The notes under the pieces are model-generated. The model worked only from the letters and a program-made list of their open reading frames with translations, had not been told where the DNA came from and searched no databases. DNA of 64,000 nt from Pseudogymnoascus destructans (lineage: Eukaryota; Ascomycota; Leotiomycetes; Thelebolales; Thelebolaceae), in assembly GCF_001641265.1 (NCBI RefSeq), contig NW_020167531.1:372001-436000 (forward strand). The letters run 5' to 3'. Below, in pieces: positions 31,039 through 39,843 of the stretch. The position numbers and the translations under genes were made by a program. Every line of letters starts with the position of its first letter. Position 1 is the first letter of the stretch.

Positions 31039-32603
31039 TCACCACCCCCCTTCTTCCTCCCCCCAGCATGGTCCGGAGCCGTCGCAGCGACAGCGACGGC
31101 AGGAAGCCTGCCCACGGCAGCCACCACTTCCCCCAAAAGAGCCGGCACGCTCCCCTGCTCCGTCCGAAGACGGCGCAGTGACGACCGGATTTGCTAAACC
31201 GAATCAGCACCGAAACCACACAGGACAGGGGGATACTTATGGCCAGACCCGCCTCGAGGGCGGCGCGCGTTGCGCGGAGCTCCTCGTAGGAGTCGCGCTC
31301 GGCGGCCGAGCGGAACTTTGGAACGCTTTGGGCGGCCACAAGGGCCACCTGGTTTGCCTCTGTGGCAGCGGCTTCGACGGCGGCGGGATCCCAGGGATCT
31401 GCTGCTTCGGCGGCAGCAAGGTGTAATGGTGGGTGCACCAGATGTGAGAATCTAGCCACCCAAGGAAGGGATGATTTTACTAAGACAACACACTGTCTTA
31501 GGAAACAGAGCCAAAGGGTTGTAGCTTAGACTATTCCACAACGCAGAAATCAGGTGTGTGATGTAGTGAAGTTGTTCAGACAAGTTGCAACAAATGTTGA
31601 GTCTGGGAACTCAGGGGTAAGTCAGAGGTTAACACCTCACTGACTTTTCAGAAACAAGGAGTAACAAGATGAATGCTTGGAAGCTTGTAAAAGACGGGGA
31701 AGTATGTGATAGTCGATTTACTGTATTGCCTGCTTGCCCTTTCTTAAGGAAAGGGCAATCCTATTTATGCCAAAGGAGTGTAGTTCTCTCATTTTCCATG
31801 ACTTTCCATGACTAACCAGGCTTGGTAAATGTATTAGAAATCAAGTGCGACCCACAACTAGCTTGCTAATCATGTAGTGAACGTAAGAGAATCCCATAGA
31901 ACCATCTCTTGGGTTCCTAGCCTATAGGAGGTCCAAGGTCAGAGTACCTATAGATAAATTATGTCATAACTTAACCAATCTTGTGGGTAACTAAGGAGCG
32001 ATGACGTGTAATGAATCATAGAGGGTTGTAGAAGCTTCTAGAGCTATCGTTCATGTTCCTAGGCCTCTAGTTGGTAGAGATATGCCATGTGGTAGTATTG
32101 GCCCACCCCCTTAAGGAGGAGATTTTCTTAATAACTTGTTCAATGAGTGTTCAAATGATATGCCGTGATGTATGTAGCATAAACAGATGCAGTAGAAGAG
32201 TTTGCAGCAATCGTTGAGTAGTATTGCTTCTGTTGTTGGTGTGATAAGCCAAGATATGTATGGTGACTTGTAGGTTTGAGGAGGAGATTTCTAAGTTTGC
32301 TCTTGAGTTTGATAGCAAACTGAGTGCAACGAATGTCAGTATGACACAAGGACACGGTATTCCTCGTCGAGGAACCAGGGAAGCTATGCAAATTGTTAGC
32401 AAAAGCCAACAGAGACAGAACAGCACAAGGGAACTCACCGGAACGCAAGTGGAGTGCTGCGCCGTGCAGTACTCGCACTTGGATGAGGCGGGGGACCAGA
32501 CACAATCGTGGTCCTTGACACCACGAGCTTTGGCCCGAAGGCAGTGCAGGCAAAGGACACGGAACGCGCCCGACAAAGCTCCCGCGGGAGTCGGAATCAG
32601 CAT
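31039..32603 (-). pseudogene. antisense six-cysteine (Zn2Cys6-like) gene within element A, split by a solo LTR
   Basis: Minus-strand gene between pol and the 3' LTR of A. Exon 1 32603-32439 starts MLIPTPAGALSGAF and has six cysteines, C18-x2-C21-x12-C34-x8-C43-x2-C46-x6-C53. Intron 32438-32384 (GTGAGT...CATAG). Exon 2 32383-31237 encodes an Ala-rich helical stretch (DPAAVEAAATEANQVALVAAQ, ERDSYEELRATRAALEAGL) and is split by the solo LTR at 31422-32346. A 43-nt intron (31236-31194, GTATCC...TTTAG) leads to exon 3 ending at TGA 31041-31039. With the LTR and one CAAGG duplication ignored all phases close, at about 178 residues. Function unknown; DNA binding is an inference from the cysteine pattern. 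The Gly/Cys-rich exon 3 is the least certain part. Confidence 0.65.
31422..32346 (-). repeat. solo LTR of the element B family
   Basis: 925 bp, same ends as the B LTRs (TGTAATGG...ATGACA on the plus strand). It lacks an 11-bp segment (near 31928) and has more substitutions than the B pair. It is flanked by a perfect 5-bp duplication, CAAGG (31417-31421 and 32347-32351), so it arose from a separate insertion followed by LTR-LTR recombination. Confidence 0.95.
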
Positions 32604-32917
32604 TGAAAAAAAAAAAAGGGTTGGAATTCTGCGCAGAATCCCGTCAGCCCAGCACACGTTATCACCCCTGCGCCAACGCGCTCCCATCACCTACTCATTG
32701 TTGTGGATGGAAGTATCCTATCCAATTCATTAGTGTACCATCGGACAATCCACGAGAAGGGGTCACTTACATTCTCAGAGGAGTGGTCGCTGGCGTTGTT
32801 GTTGGAGACGAAAGAAGAAGCAGACACGGCTGCGCACTCATAGTCTGGCTTACAACAATGAACTCCGAATCGGGTTAGCGCGAACACTTCTCCTTTCATA
32901 CATAGGACAGTCTTATC

Positions 32918-33077
32918 CGAACGATTCGCGGACGCGATTCGGAGTCCACTCGGACCGCCAGGAATGCACCCCCGAGCGAACAAAGCAAAGTATAACTCGA
33001 ACGCTTCGCGGATGCGATTCGGAATGCACTCGGACCACCACCAATGTACCCCAGAGCGAACAAAGTAAACTCTGATT
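32918..33077 (+). repeat. 80-bp tandem duplication in element A 3' region
   Basis: Two copies, 32918-32997 and 32998-33077, each starting CGAACG.TTCGCGGA.GCGATTCGG and ending CGAGCGAACAAAG-like. They differ at about a dozen sites. Each copy contains short TTCGCG / CGATTCGG words that form partial palindromes. Confidence 0.8.
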
Positions 33078-33265
33078 CCGCACAATAAACGGAGTCGGTA
33101 TGGCACAGCTCTAGCCTGACATACAACGCACCTTCCCGACACGGCACATAAACAGGGTTGTTACAGATGCCATTACAAACAGAATAGAACGCATCTTCTC
33201 ACGGATACCATTCGGAGATGTTGCGGAAATAATTCTCACGTGTTTCGCGGACAAAACACTCTCTT

Positions 33266-33279
33266 AAGAGGGGGGGTAG
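33266..33279 (+). other. polypurine tract of element A
   Basis: AAGAGGGGGGGTAG directly before the 3' LTR start TGTAAGG. In Ty3-type elements such a tract primes plus-strand DNA synthesis. Its position confirms the LTR boundary. Confidence 0.7.
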
Positions 33280-33528
33280 TGTAAGGATGCCAAAGCCCTC
33301 AGTGATGGAAAGCATCAGAGTCGGGCAGGTTACGGTCACGTGGGGAGCATTAGGGTAGGTTATCCGAGTCGACCCGTTTCGGGTACTTAAGGAAATTGAC
33401 TCAACGGGGGTTCCTCTCTTCATCTTTTTTGTATCCTTCGTAGTAGACCTATAGGATAGCATCCGTTTAGCCTCCGACTCGCACTCTCATATGCTATTAC
33501 TGTGAGCTGGGTGCCCTGTGTCCTTACA
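33280..33528 (+). repeat. 3' LTR of element A
   Basis: 249 bp, TGTAAGGATG...TCCTTACA with an 8-bp terminal inverted repeat (TGTAAGGA/TCCTTACA). Interrupts the zinc-knuckle codons of the gag of element C. Confidence 0.93.
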
Positions 33529-34361
33529 GTGTCCAGGCTTATTGCAGTTGAAACAGAGCCGTTCTTGGAACTGTCACTCCTTGTTGGGATTGTGGGGTTT
33601 GTCATTAGGCTTGAAAGTAGCATCGAGTTCCATAGGTTGGGGCCAATGACTCTTTGTTTGTCTTCTCTTCTGAGTCCAGTGTTGACTAGGTGGTCCCCCT
33701 TTCTTCTCGAGTTGCCGTTCATAGTGACGATTGCTGATCTTCTGAGCCAATTCAATCATTCTCTAAGGTCATCTGGTTTGTCAGACCTTAAGATTTCGTC
33801 CTTCACATGGTCTTTCAGACCTGCGTAGAATTGGTCACAGATAGCCTCTTCTCCCCAGTTGGTGAGTGTTGCATGCTGTTGAAACTCAGCAGTGTATGCA
33901 ACTGCTGACCCTCTCTGCTTGAGAGCCTGGAGTGCCCTGACTGCATTTCGTCATTCATCAATGTCTCTGAAGTTTGCCTTAAGCGTTTTGAGGAATCCGT
34001 TCCAGGATACAAAAATTTCCTTTGTTCCTTGACTAGCTAAGATGTTGCATTTTCTGTCAGGTGTTCGATGGTTCATGTAGTCAGCGAGGTAGTTAGAGAT
34101 CCATTCTGAGGCTGGTCCTCGAAAGAGTGCCACAGCCCATAGGACCTGTTCCACTTCTTTGTTGAAGTGTTTGGCATTAAACGCCATCGATAGCTCCATC
34201 TGGATGATGAAGCTCTTAAGCTTCTTGCGATCCCCATGAAAGGTGTCTGGGAATGCAATCTTCAACTTGTCTGAAGGGTGAGCCTGTGGGGCTTTGATGG
34301 TAGGTTCAGTAGCAACCTTCCCCTTTAATCCAACGTTTGATCCAGTATCGTCTCCAGCCAT
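33529..34361 (-). pseudogene. gag of a third Ty3-type element (C), truncated and decayed
   Basis: Minus strand. Starts ATG 34361 (MAGDDTGSNVGLKG), then a gag capsid region (FPDTFHGDRKKLKSFIIQMEL, FRGPASEWISNYL), a TGA after NFRDIDE, a continuing AVAYTAEFQQHATLTNW stretch, a frameshift near 33760, a Pro-Met-Glu-Leu-Asp segment, one more stop, and CFNCNKPGH, the first half of a CCHC knuckle. There the 3' LTR of element A cuts in at 33528. No pol of this element is present in the window. Confidence 0.85.
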
Positions 34362-34610
34362 GTTGCTTTGTGTGTAAGCCGGTACCTCATGGAAGTGGTG
34401 CTCAAAGTGTAACGTTGACTTCTAAACGATAGAAGACACAGAGGTTTCTTGCGTAAGGTTGACTTTACAGAGGAGGCAGGGAATTAAACACAAAGGCTTT
34501 CCAAGTAACACATTACAGTATTGTAAAGAATACTATATTGAGTTGAGCACGAGGCTCCTATCTAAGGAAATACTATCTACTTACATAGTGGCGTCGTGCC
34601 AAAGGGATAT

Positions 34611-34803
34611 CTGTGGATAACATGGATAACATAATATCCAGATATCCAATGTTATCCATCACCTGATATTCTGTGGATCCCCGTGGATAGCATGGATAAC
34701 ATAATATCCATGATATCCAATGTTATCCATCACATGACATTCCGTGGGTCCCCGTGGATAACATGGATAACATAATATCCATGATATCCAATGTTATCCA
34801 TCA
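34611..34803 (+). repeat. three ~70-bp tandem repeats with GGATAACAT/ATGTTATCC palindromes
   Basis: Three copies starting near 34613, 34683 and 34754. Each has GTGGATAACATGGATAACAT, then ATATCC-AATGTTATCCATCAC-TG, giving a strong inverted repeat within every unit. Located in the element C leader. Confidence 0.88.
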
Positions 34804-35392
34804 CGTGAGGTTGCAGCCGTAAGCGCTAGCCATAGCACTAGCCATAGCACTAGCACTTAGCCGTAACAAGTTGGTTGAGTTTCATAGCTGGGGGTCTTAC
34901 CTCGGGGAAGTTTACCTGGCTTCGTTTCTAACACAGGGATTGTCGGGGGGTTTGTACACAAAGGCTGGAGATAGCACTTTGCTTGAGCGCAGGGCAGGCT
35001 TTAACTTTGTGCCTCCGTTCAACTTTATGCTCAACTTTATGCGCAGAGTTGAGGAGAGTTGAGGAGACGTCGCTCCTGTCCACGGCGTGAACCTTGGTGA
35101 TATCTGTGATGATTCAAAGAGTCACCTTGGGGAGGAGACAGAAGAAAGTGCTGAAAGGGTTTTTGAAGAGGCACTTTGAAATTTTGAGCCAATGATTCAC
35201 CGAGCGCTCGGTGATGACACAGAATATTTCTGATACTGCGGTGTGCTGTTTGCGCTTTGGGCGCTTCCTTTTTCGTTCTGGAGTTGCCCTTGAGGTATAT
35301 GGACATATGAACTCTATTCCAAATGAGCGCAGCAGGCGCGAGACTGTTGGGAGGGACGACGGAGAGTGAAAGTCGGGGAGGGGGAGCTGCCC

Positions 35393-35399
35393 TTTTATA
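35393..35399 (-). promoter_or_regulatory. TATA box of element C LTR (probable)
   Basis: TATAAAA on the minus strand, about 1 kb before the gag ATG, followed by a pyrimidine-rich initiator-like region. Assignment to the LTR is inferred. Confidence 0.45.
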
Positions 35400-35479
35400 G
35401 AGCTCGAAAGCGGCGGCAGGCACGTGCACGCGCGTTGCCCGATTAGGCGGGCGCCAAACCCCGCAGGTCGAACACCAGG

Positions 35480-35870
35480 ATCCAGATTATATCTTTAATT
35501 TGCCGACTATAAGCCTTTTTTAATAGGCTAAAACAGCCAACATCAAGTGGCTAGAGTAGATGAGAAGAATGAGCAGGCATGTAGAGAGTTATAATGTTGT
35601 GTTCTTTGTAATACTCCTTAAACTCATCTAAGTAGTGGCTCTTATGGCCATTAAGGACTAACAAGCGATAACTACGGATGACTTCTAGGTCCTCGCACTT
35701 AGCCCTCTAATAGTCGTATTTCCGCTAGGCGGCGCTTAATGAAGTTGTAAGCCCATCAATTTGCTATATCTTCAACACAGACACTCGAGGAGGAAACCCT
35801 TCTGTAGCTAGGTCGAGGATGTATTGAATAAGGGCTGATTCCTTAGAGAAAATTAAAGTTGAATGCGTAG
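35480..35870 (-). pseudogene. Fot1/pogo DDE transposase fragment with RIP-like stops
   Basis: Minus-strand translation: SALIQYILDLATEGFPPRVSV (HTH region), then after an internal loss LLVLNGHKSHYLDEFKEYY, HNIITLYMPAHSSHLL and PLDVGCFSLLKKAYSRQI, the D-containing core of a pogo/Fot1 (DDE_1) transposase. TAG stops replace expected Gln or Trp codons (for example after SSHLL), again C-to-T or G-to-A at CpA/TpG. Ends are lost on both sides. Confidence 0.8.
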
Positions 35871-36359
35871 GGGTCACGTCACGTCATGGTGTGAAGTGCG
35901 TCGCTCTGTTGGGAATCGCAACGGGAGCTGAGGGATTCCGGGTTTTTGGCCTAGAAGTTTGGTAATCCTTAGCGGGGCAGGTGAAAACTCTGTACCCAGA
36001 ACAGTGGACATACGGAGGATTACGGTAATTACTGTAGGGCCCCAAAACGCCCATGAATAGTGAGTAGGCCATTAGAATAGTTAGAATCAATTGACCCGAT
36101 TACTGTATATACTGTAACCTATTGTCGTGCATTTCGCGATAAGATATCACACCACCATTTAATTACACCAATATAAAAATAACATATATCTCGCTCGTCC
36201 TCCTTAAAATTAAATAACAGAAACAAATCTCCAATCCATTTCGCCCATTCCACATCCTAACAACCCCCCCAAATACATCCACTACATCGCACCCTCACCG
36301 CGTCACCACCACTACCCCGCCAAAACCCCGCCATCACCACCACCACCACAACCACAACA
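35871..36359. other. upstream region of PNC1
   Basis: Nearly 500 bp. The left part is degenerate AT-rich sequence at the edge of the transposon cluster. The last 100 bp before the start codon are C/A-rich with CACCACCAC repeats, likely the PNC1 leader. Confidence 0.4.
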
Positions 36360-37144
36360 ATGGCTGACGACCCAGCCTTCAATCCAGCACTCATAGTAGT
36401 AGATGTCCAAGAAGGCTTCTGTCCTCCCGTACGCCATTCCCCTCCCCTCCTTTCCTCTCCCGCCTCCCCCTCCTTAACTCCACCCCAACTCCACCCCACT
36501 AACCCCCCCCACAGTCCGGCGCCCTAGCAGTCCCCAACGGCCGCTCCATCCTCCCCACCATCAACACCCTCCTCACCTACCCTTTCGTCCTCAAAATTGC
36601 GACTAAAGACTGGCATCCTGCTGGTCACATCAGTTTCGCGTCTTCGCACCCCGGTGCTGAACCTTTCACCTCCTTCGCTACTATAACCAACCTCGAGAAC
36701 GAGGAGGAGAAGTACGAGAGCAGATTATGGTTGGATCACTGCATCCAAGGCACGCCCGGCGCTGAACTGGTGAAAGACCTAGACATCTCCAAAATCGACA
36801 AGATCCTAGAAAAAGGCCAAATCAAATCCGTCGAAATGTACTCCGCCTTCTACCCCCCCCTCTCCTCTCCCCGCGTGGGCGACAGCGGGTTATCCACCCT
36901 ACTCAAGGAAAAGGGGGTGACGGATGTATACGTAGTCGGCCTAGCAGCAGACTACTGCGTCGCTGCTACGGCGGAGGATGCGGTGAAAGAGGGATTTAGA
37001 GCGGTGATTGTGGAGGAGGGGACGAGGGCTGTTGATCCGGGGGGGTGGGAGGGGAAGAAGAAGGAGTTGGAGGGGAGGGGGGTGAGAGTTGTGGGGATGA
37101 AGGGGAGGGAGGTGGGGAGGGTGAGGTTGAATACTAAGGCGTAA
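36360..37144 (+). CDS. PNC1: nicotinamidase
   Basis: Two exons, 36360-36428 and 36515-37144, joined in phase 0 across an 86-nt intron (GTACGC...CACAG); 232 aa. It hydrolyses nicotinamide to nicotinic acid in the NAD salvage pathway and thereby relieves inhibition of Sir2-type deacetylases. Isochorismatase-like fold: catalytic Asp in LIVVDVQEGF (D15), metal ligands in KDWHPAGHISF, catalytic Lys just before SVEMYSAF, and the nucleophile Cys in GLAADYCVAAT. The first exon contains the catalytic Asp, so a start inside exon 2 would give a dead protein. The last 35 residues are Gly/Arg/Glu-rich. Confidence 0.95.
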
Positions 37145-37391
37145 AGGATGGGAGATATGGAGTGTACTGCTGGTGGTAAAATGGTAGAGATGAGAAGTGC
37201 GAAATACGAGACGAACTGCGTCATGGGACAAATTAAATGTTTTATTCCGGGGACATATCTAATATAAGAATGTTCCCCCAAATGATGCCGAAACCCAAGC
37301 TAATCAATTTCTTTATTAGATTTCCCTTCACAACCCCAACTTAGTAGTCGTTGTAAAGATAATCCGGGCTCGAAGCCCTTAAAGGGGCTCT

Positions 37392-38654
37392 TCAATTCGT
37401 CCTAGCCGTATTACGTGGCATACTCGGCCGTATCGCAGCTTGACATCCCGCGCACGCCTTCATCATACAGCCCGGGCACTGGAGCAGATAATTCCAACTC
37501 ACATAGCACTTCGGGCATGCCGTACGTCCTTGTATTTTTCGCCACCAGCCGCCGTGGTGGCAGGTTGATACAGAAGCCTCGCGAGCGCTTCTCTCGGTTC
37601 CAAAAGAGTATCTAGGGTGATTGACATTTGCATATCGTTTCCGGTATTCTTTAGCTTCATCATCGTTAATCTTCTGCCACCTCCTAGCCTGTTCCTCTTG
37701 TCGTTTCTGCTCTGCTGCACGCTCCTCTGCCTGTCGTATTTTGCATGCCTCTGCTGCTTCCCGCTCCTGTTTCTCCCGCTGCTCTTGTTGTTGTTTCCGA
37801 ATCCTCGCTATTCTCTCTCTCGCGACCCTCTCATTATCTTGTCTCTCCCTCTTCTCTCTAGCCCGTATTCTATCTTGAATCACTTGTATCCTCCTAGTAT
37901 CGACTAGATCCGCAGTATCCACCTCCTTCTTCGCACTTTGTAACAGGCTTTCCACTTTCTTCAAGTCTGCCTTCTTTAACCCTAGTCGCCTCTCTTTCAT
38001 ATCTTTCATAATTTTTCTCTCCTGCCTCTCCCTATCCTTGCGTTCCTTTTCCTTCTCAGTGTCTTCTGCCTTCTTTTGTATTGATGATAATAACCACGTC
38101 CCCCAACTATTCTTCTGTGCCTCTGCCGCTGCTTCAGCAGCTACAATACTATCCAAATCCTTGATTTCTTGCTCCAACCGGCGAACATCTCTCCGTAGCT
38201 CGAAGATCGAGGAGTCGAAGACATTCTCCTCGGTCCGCCAGCATGCACTACGTTCTTGCTTCGACTTTTGAAGTGCGGCGATTTGTGCGGCTTCGCTAAG
38301 TGCTCCTGATTGCGGGGTTGAAGCAGGAGCCGGATGAGGTGTTTGGGTAGTTTGAGAATAGGGTCCACTTCGTGTTATGGTAGGGTAGATGGAGTCGTAC
38401 GCTTGGCGTTTGGTTTCATCCTTTAATGTATCGTAGGCTCTTCCGAGCTTTAATATTTGATTTTAGCATACTACTAGTTCACTGGAACATTAACATACTA
38501 GTTGAAAGGCTTCAGTAGCATCGTGCTTGGTATTCCGATCCGGATGGAGCTTTAGCGCTAGTCGTCTGTAAGATTTGATGACTAGCTCGGGCGAAGCCGT
38601 TTGCCCCACTTCAAGGGCCATGTAATAATCCTCTGTAACTAGTGCCGGTGCCAT
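37392..38654 (-). CDS. J-domain (DnaJ-like) protein with coiled coil and C-terminal cysteine motif
   Basis: Two exons, 38654-38499 and 38447-37392, joined in phase 0 across a 51-nt intron (GTATGT...TTAAAG); 403 aa. Residues 8-75 are a J domain with the essential HPD (LHPDRNTK) and the helix-4 end GRAYDTLKDETKRQAYD. A Ser/Pro linker follows, then a long highly charged coiled coil (about 140-330; KEKERKDRERQERKI, REKQEREAAEAC). The C-terminus has paired CxxC motifs (CHHGGWW, CPKC, CPGC, CAGC), probably zinc-binding. J proteins stimulate Hsp70 ATPase; the client or location of this one is unknown. The layout recurs in uncharacterised filamentous-fungal J proteins. Confidence 0.88.
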
Positions 38655-39221
38655 ATCTGAGCAAATATGTTCTTAGGAGTGCGTTTGTAAGAAGAATCAA
38701 ACTTGCCTTATCGTAGAGCCTCATAGCAATAGTAATTACCCTTCTTGATGACTAGAACTTCAAGAAAGTGTGTCACGTGAGATAAATGCACTTCTGCCCA
38801 AGGATTGGCTTGAGAATAGTGCCCGAGTAAAAAATAGCGAGCCCAGACTTGAATATGGCGGTATATTGTAACTAAGCTAATGCACATTATTGCGTTAAAA
38901 TGACAAAGACATTGCTGCACACTACTCACAGAGAGCTATCCTATCCTATTACTATTACTCCCGAAAAAAAAATAAGAGCAGAAAACAAAAACAGACCATC
39001 CATCCGTCCGACCGACTCATCCAGAGCCTCCTCGCTGTAAGAGCGGAATATAACCAATCTGATACCGGTTTTTTGGTGTTTTGTTTTGCTTTGTTTTGTT
39101 TTTGTTTTTGTTTTTGAACTTTTGATTGAGAACAATGTCCACCTCCTTCATTTGCTCAGAGAGCTTTTGCGCAACTCCACCGCCCTTCAAACACCCAGAT
39201 GTCGCCTTCTGAGTTAGCCTC
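38655..39221. other. intergenic region
   Basis: 567 bp between the J-protein start and the end of the next minus-strand gene. AT-rich, with a TTTTGTTTTGTTTT run at 39069-39117. No gene seen. Confidence 0.4.
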
Positions 39222-39843
39222 TCACTTCTCGAGGTCAGTGAACCCCCCCCTAGTCCTCTTCCACAACAAGGCGCTCATCGCCGCTGACAGCGCAAAAAGG
39301 ATACACAACGCAATACTCAGACCCCAAATACTCTTCATCTCGTAACAAGTCAAACTATCCGCCCCGGCCCAAACAAAATAATCAACCTTCCCAATGTTGG
39401 CACCAACAGACGACAAGAAAGCTTTAGCACTGCCTCCGTCCTTGGAGAGGACAGCGCAGTCGAGGTAGGAAAGGGGCTTGCCGATGGTGACGGCGACGAC
39501 GATGACGGCGATGAGGAGGGCGGAGTCGAGACCGGTTGCGATGAGGAAGGGAAGGTGGCGGTCCCAAAAGAGGATGTAGGAGATTCCACAGTAGAGGACT
39601 GCTATGCAGGTCTGAGGGGTATTAGCAATTGATTGGCGGGGGAATTAGATTTGGGGGAGGGGAGAAGGGGGGACTCACGACACTGATGGTCCCAATGAGG
39701 ACGTTAGGAGGGTTGGTCTTGGAAGAAACCATTTGCGCGATAAAATTCGCGGTCATCCCAATGATGGAGATGAGGGAGATACCCTGGAGACCGCGGGCGA
39801 CGGTGTAGGACGCGCCGAGGGCGCCGTATTGGGGAGCGGGCAT
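39222..39843 (-). CDS. MARVEL-like four-helix membrane protein
   Basis: Two exons, 39843-39679 and 39611-39222, in phase 0 across a 67-nt intron (GTGAGT...CTCAG); 184 aa. Four hydrophobic segments can be read: about 17-40 (GLQGISLISIIGMTANFIA), 46-66 across the splice (NVLIGTISV-TCIAVLYCGISYILF), 75-98 (LPFLIATGLDSALLIAVIVVAVTIG) and 150-172 (SIWGLSIALCILFALSAAMSALL). The pattern and length match fungal MARVEL-domain proteins, which sit in membranes and are linked to membrane organisation. Ends in a short charged tail. Exact function unknown. Confidence 0.83.

Larger units (their letters stand above)
32604..33279. other. 3' untranslated region of element A
   Basis: Between the antisense gene start and the 3' LTR. 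Holds the antisense gene's presumed promoter next to a (T)12 run at 32604-32617 on that strand, an 80-bp tandem duplication (listed separately), and a purine-rich tract AAGAGGGGGGG just before the LTR that should be the plus-strand primer of the element. Confidence 0.55.
18252..33528 (+). mobile_element. Ty3-type chromovirus LTR retrotransposon A (degenerate, nested)
   Basis: Bounded by LTRs at 18252-18501 and 33280-33528 in the same orientation, each TGTAAGG...TTACA. Inside, plus strand: gag, then one pol frame with protease, reverse transcriptase, RNase H, integrase and chromodomain, in the gypsy order. The outer span is 15.3 kb; setting aside element B (6.7 kb) and the solo LTR (0.93 kb) leaves about 7.6 kb. 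LTRs differ at roughly seven positions over 250 bp. Pol has three in-frame TGA codons, so it is not functional. No 5-bp target duplication is visible: the left flank is GTTAA (hAT) and the right flank GTGTC (gag of element C). An antisense intron-containing gene lies between pol and the 3' LTR. Confidence 0.93.
34362..35475 (-). mobile_element. leader and probable LTR of element C
   Basis: Upstream of the element C gag on the minus strand. It contains a 70-bp triple repeat (34611-34803) and, at 35393-35399, a TATAAAA box on the minus strand followed by a CT-rich stretch, as expected for a U3/R boundary. The second LTR is missing from the window, so the exact LTR edges cannot be set. A minus-strand frame at 35037-35429 crosses this region but looks non-coding. 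Confidence 0.55.

Noticed and set aside
30573..31197. Plus-strand Ser/Pro-rich frames after element A pol, as an extra sense ORF
   Set aside because: They are GC-biased shadows of the antisense gene; pol has its own stop at 30801 and the antisense exons have proper splice sites and cysteine spacing.
31422..32346. Solo LTR read as a truncated element B with its primer site (flank CCTTGC resembles the inner flank of B)
   Set aside because: The same CAAGG is present on both outer sides, as expected for a target duplication, and no further internal B sequence follows. The six-base match is taken as chance.
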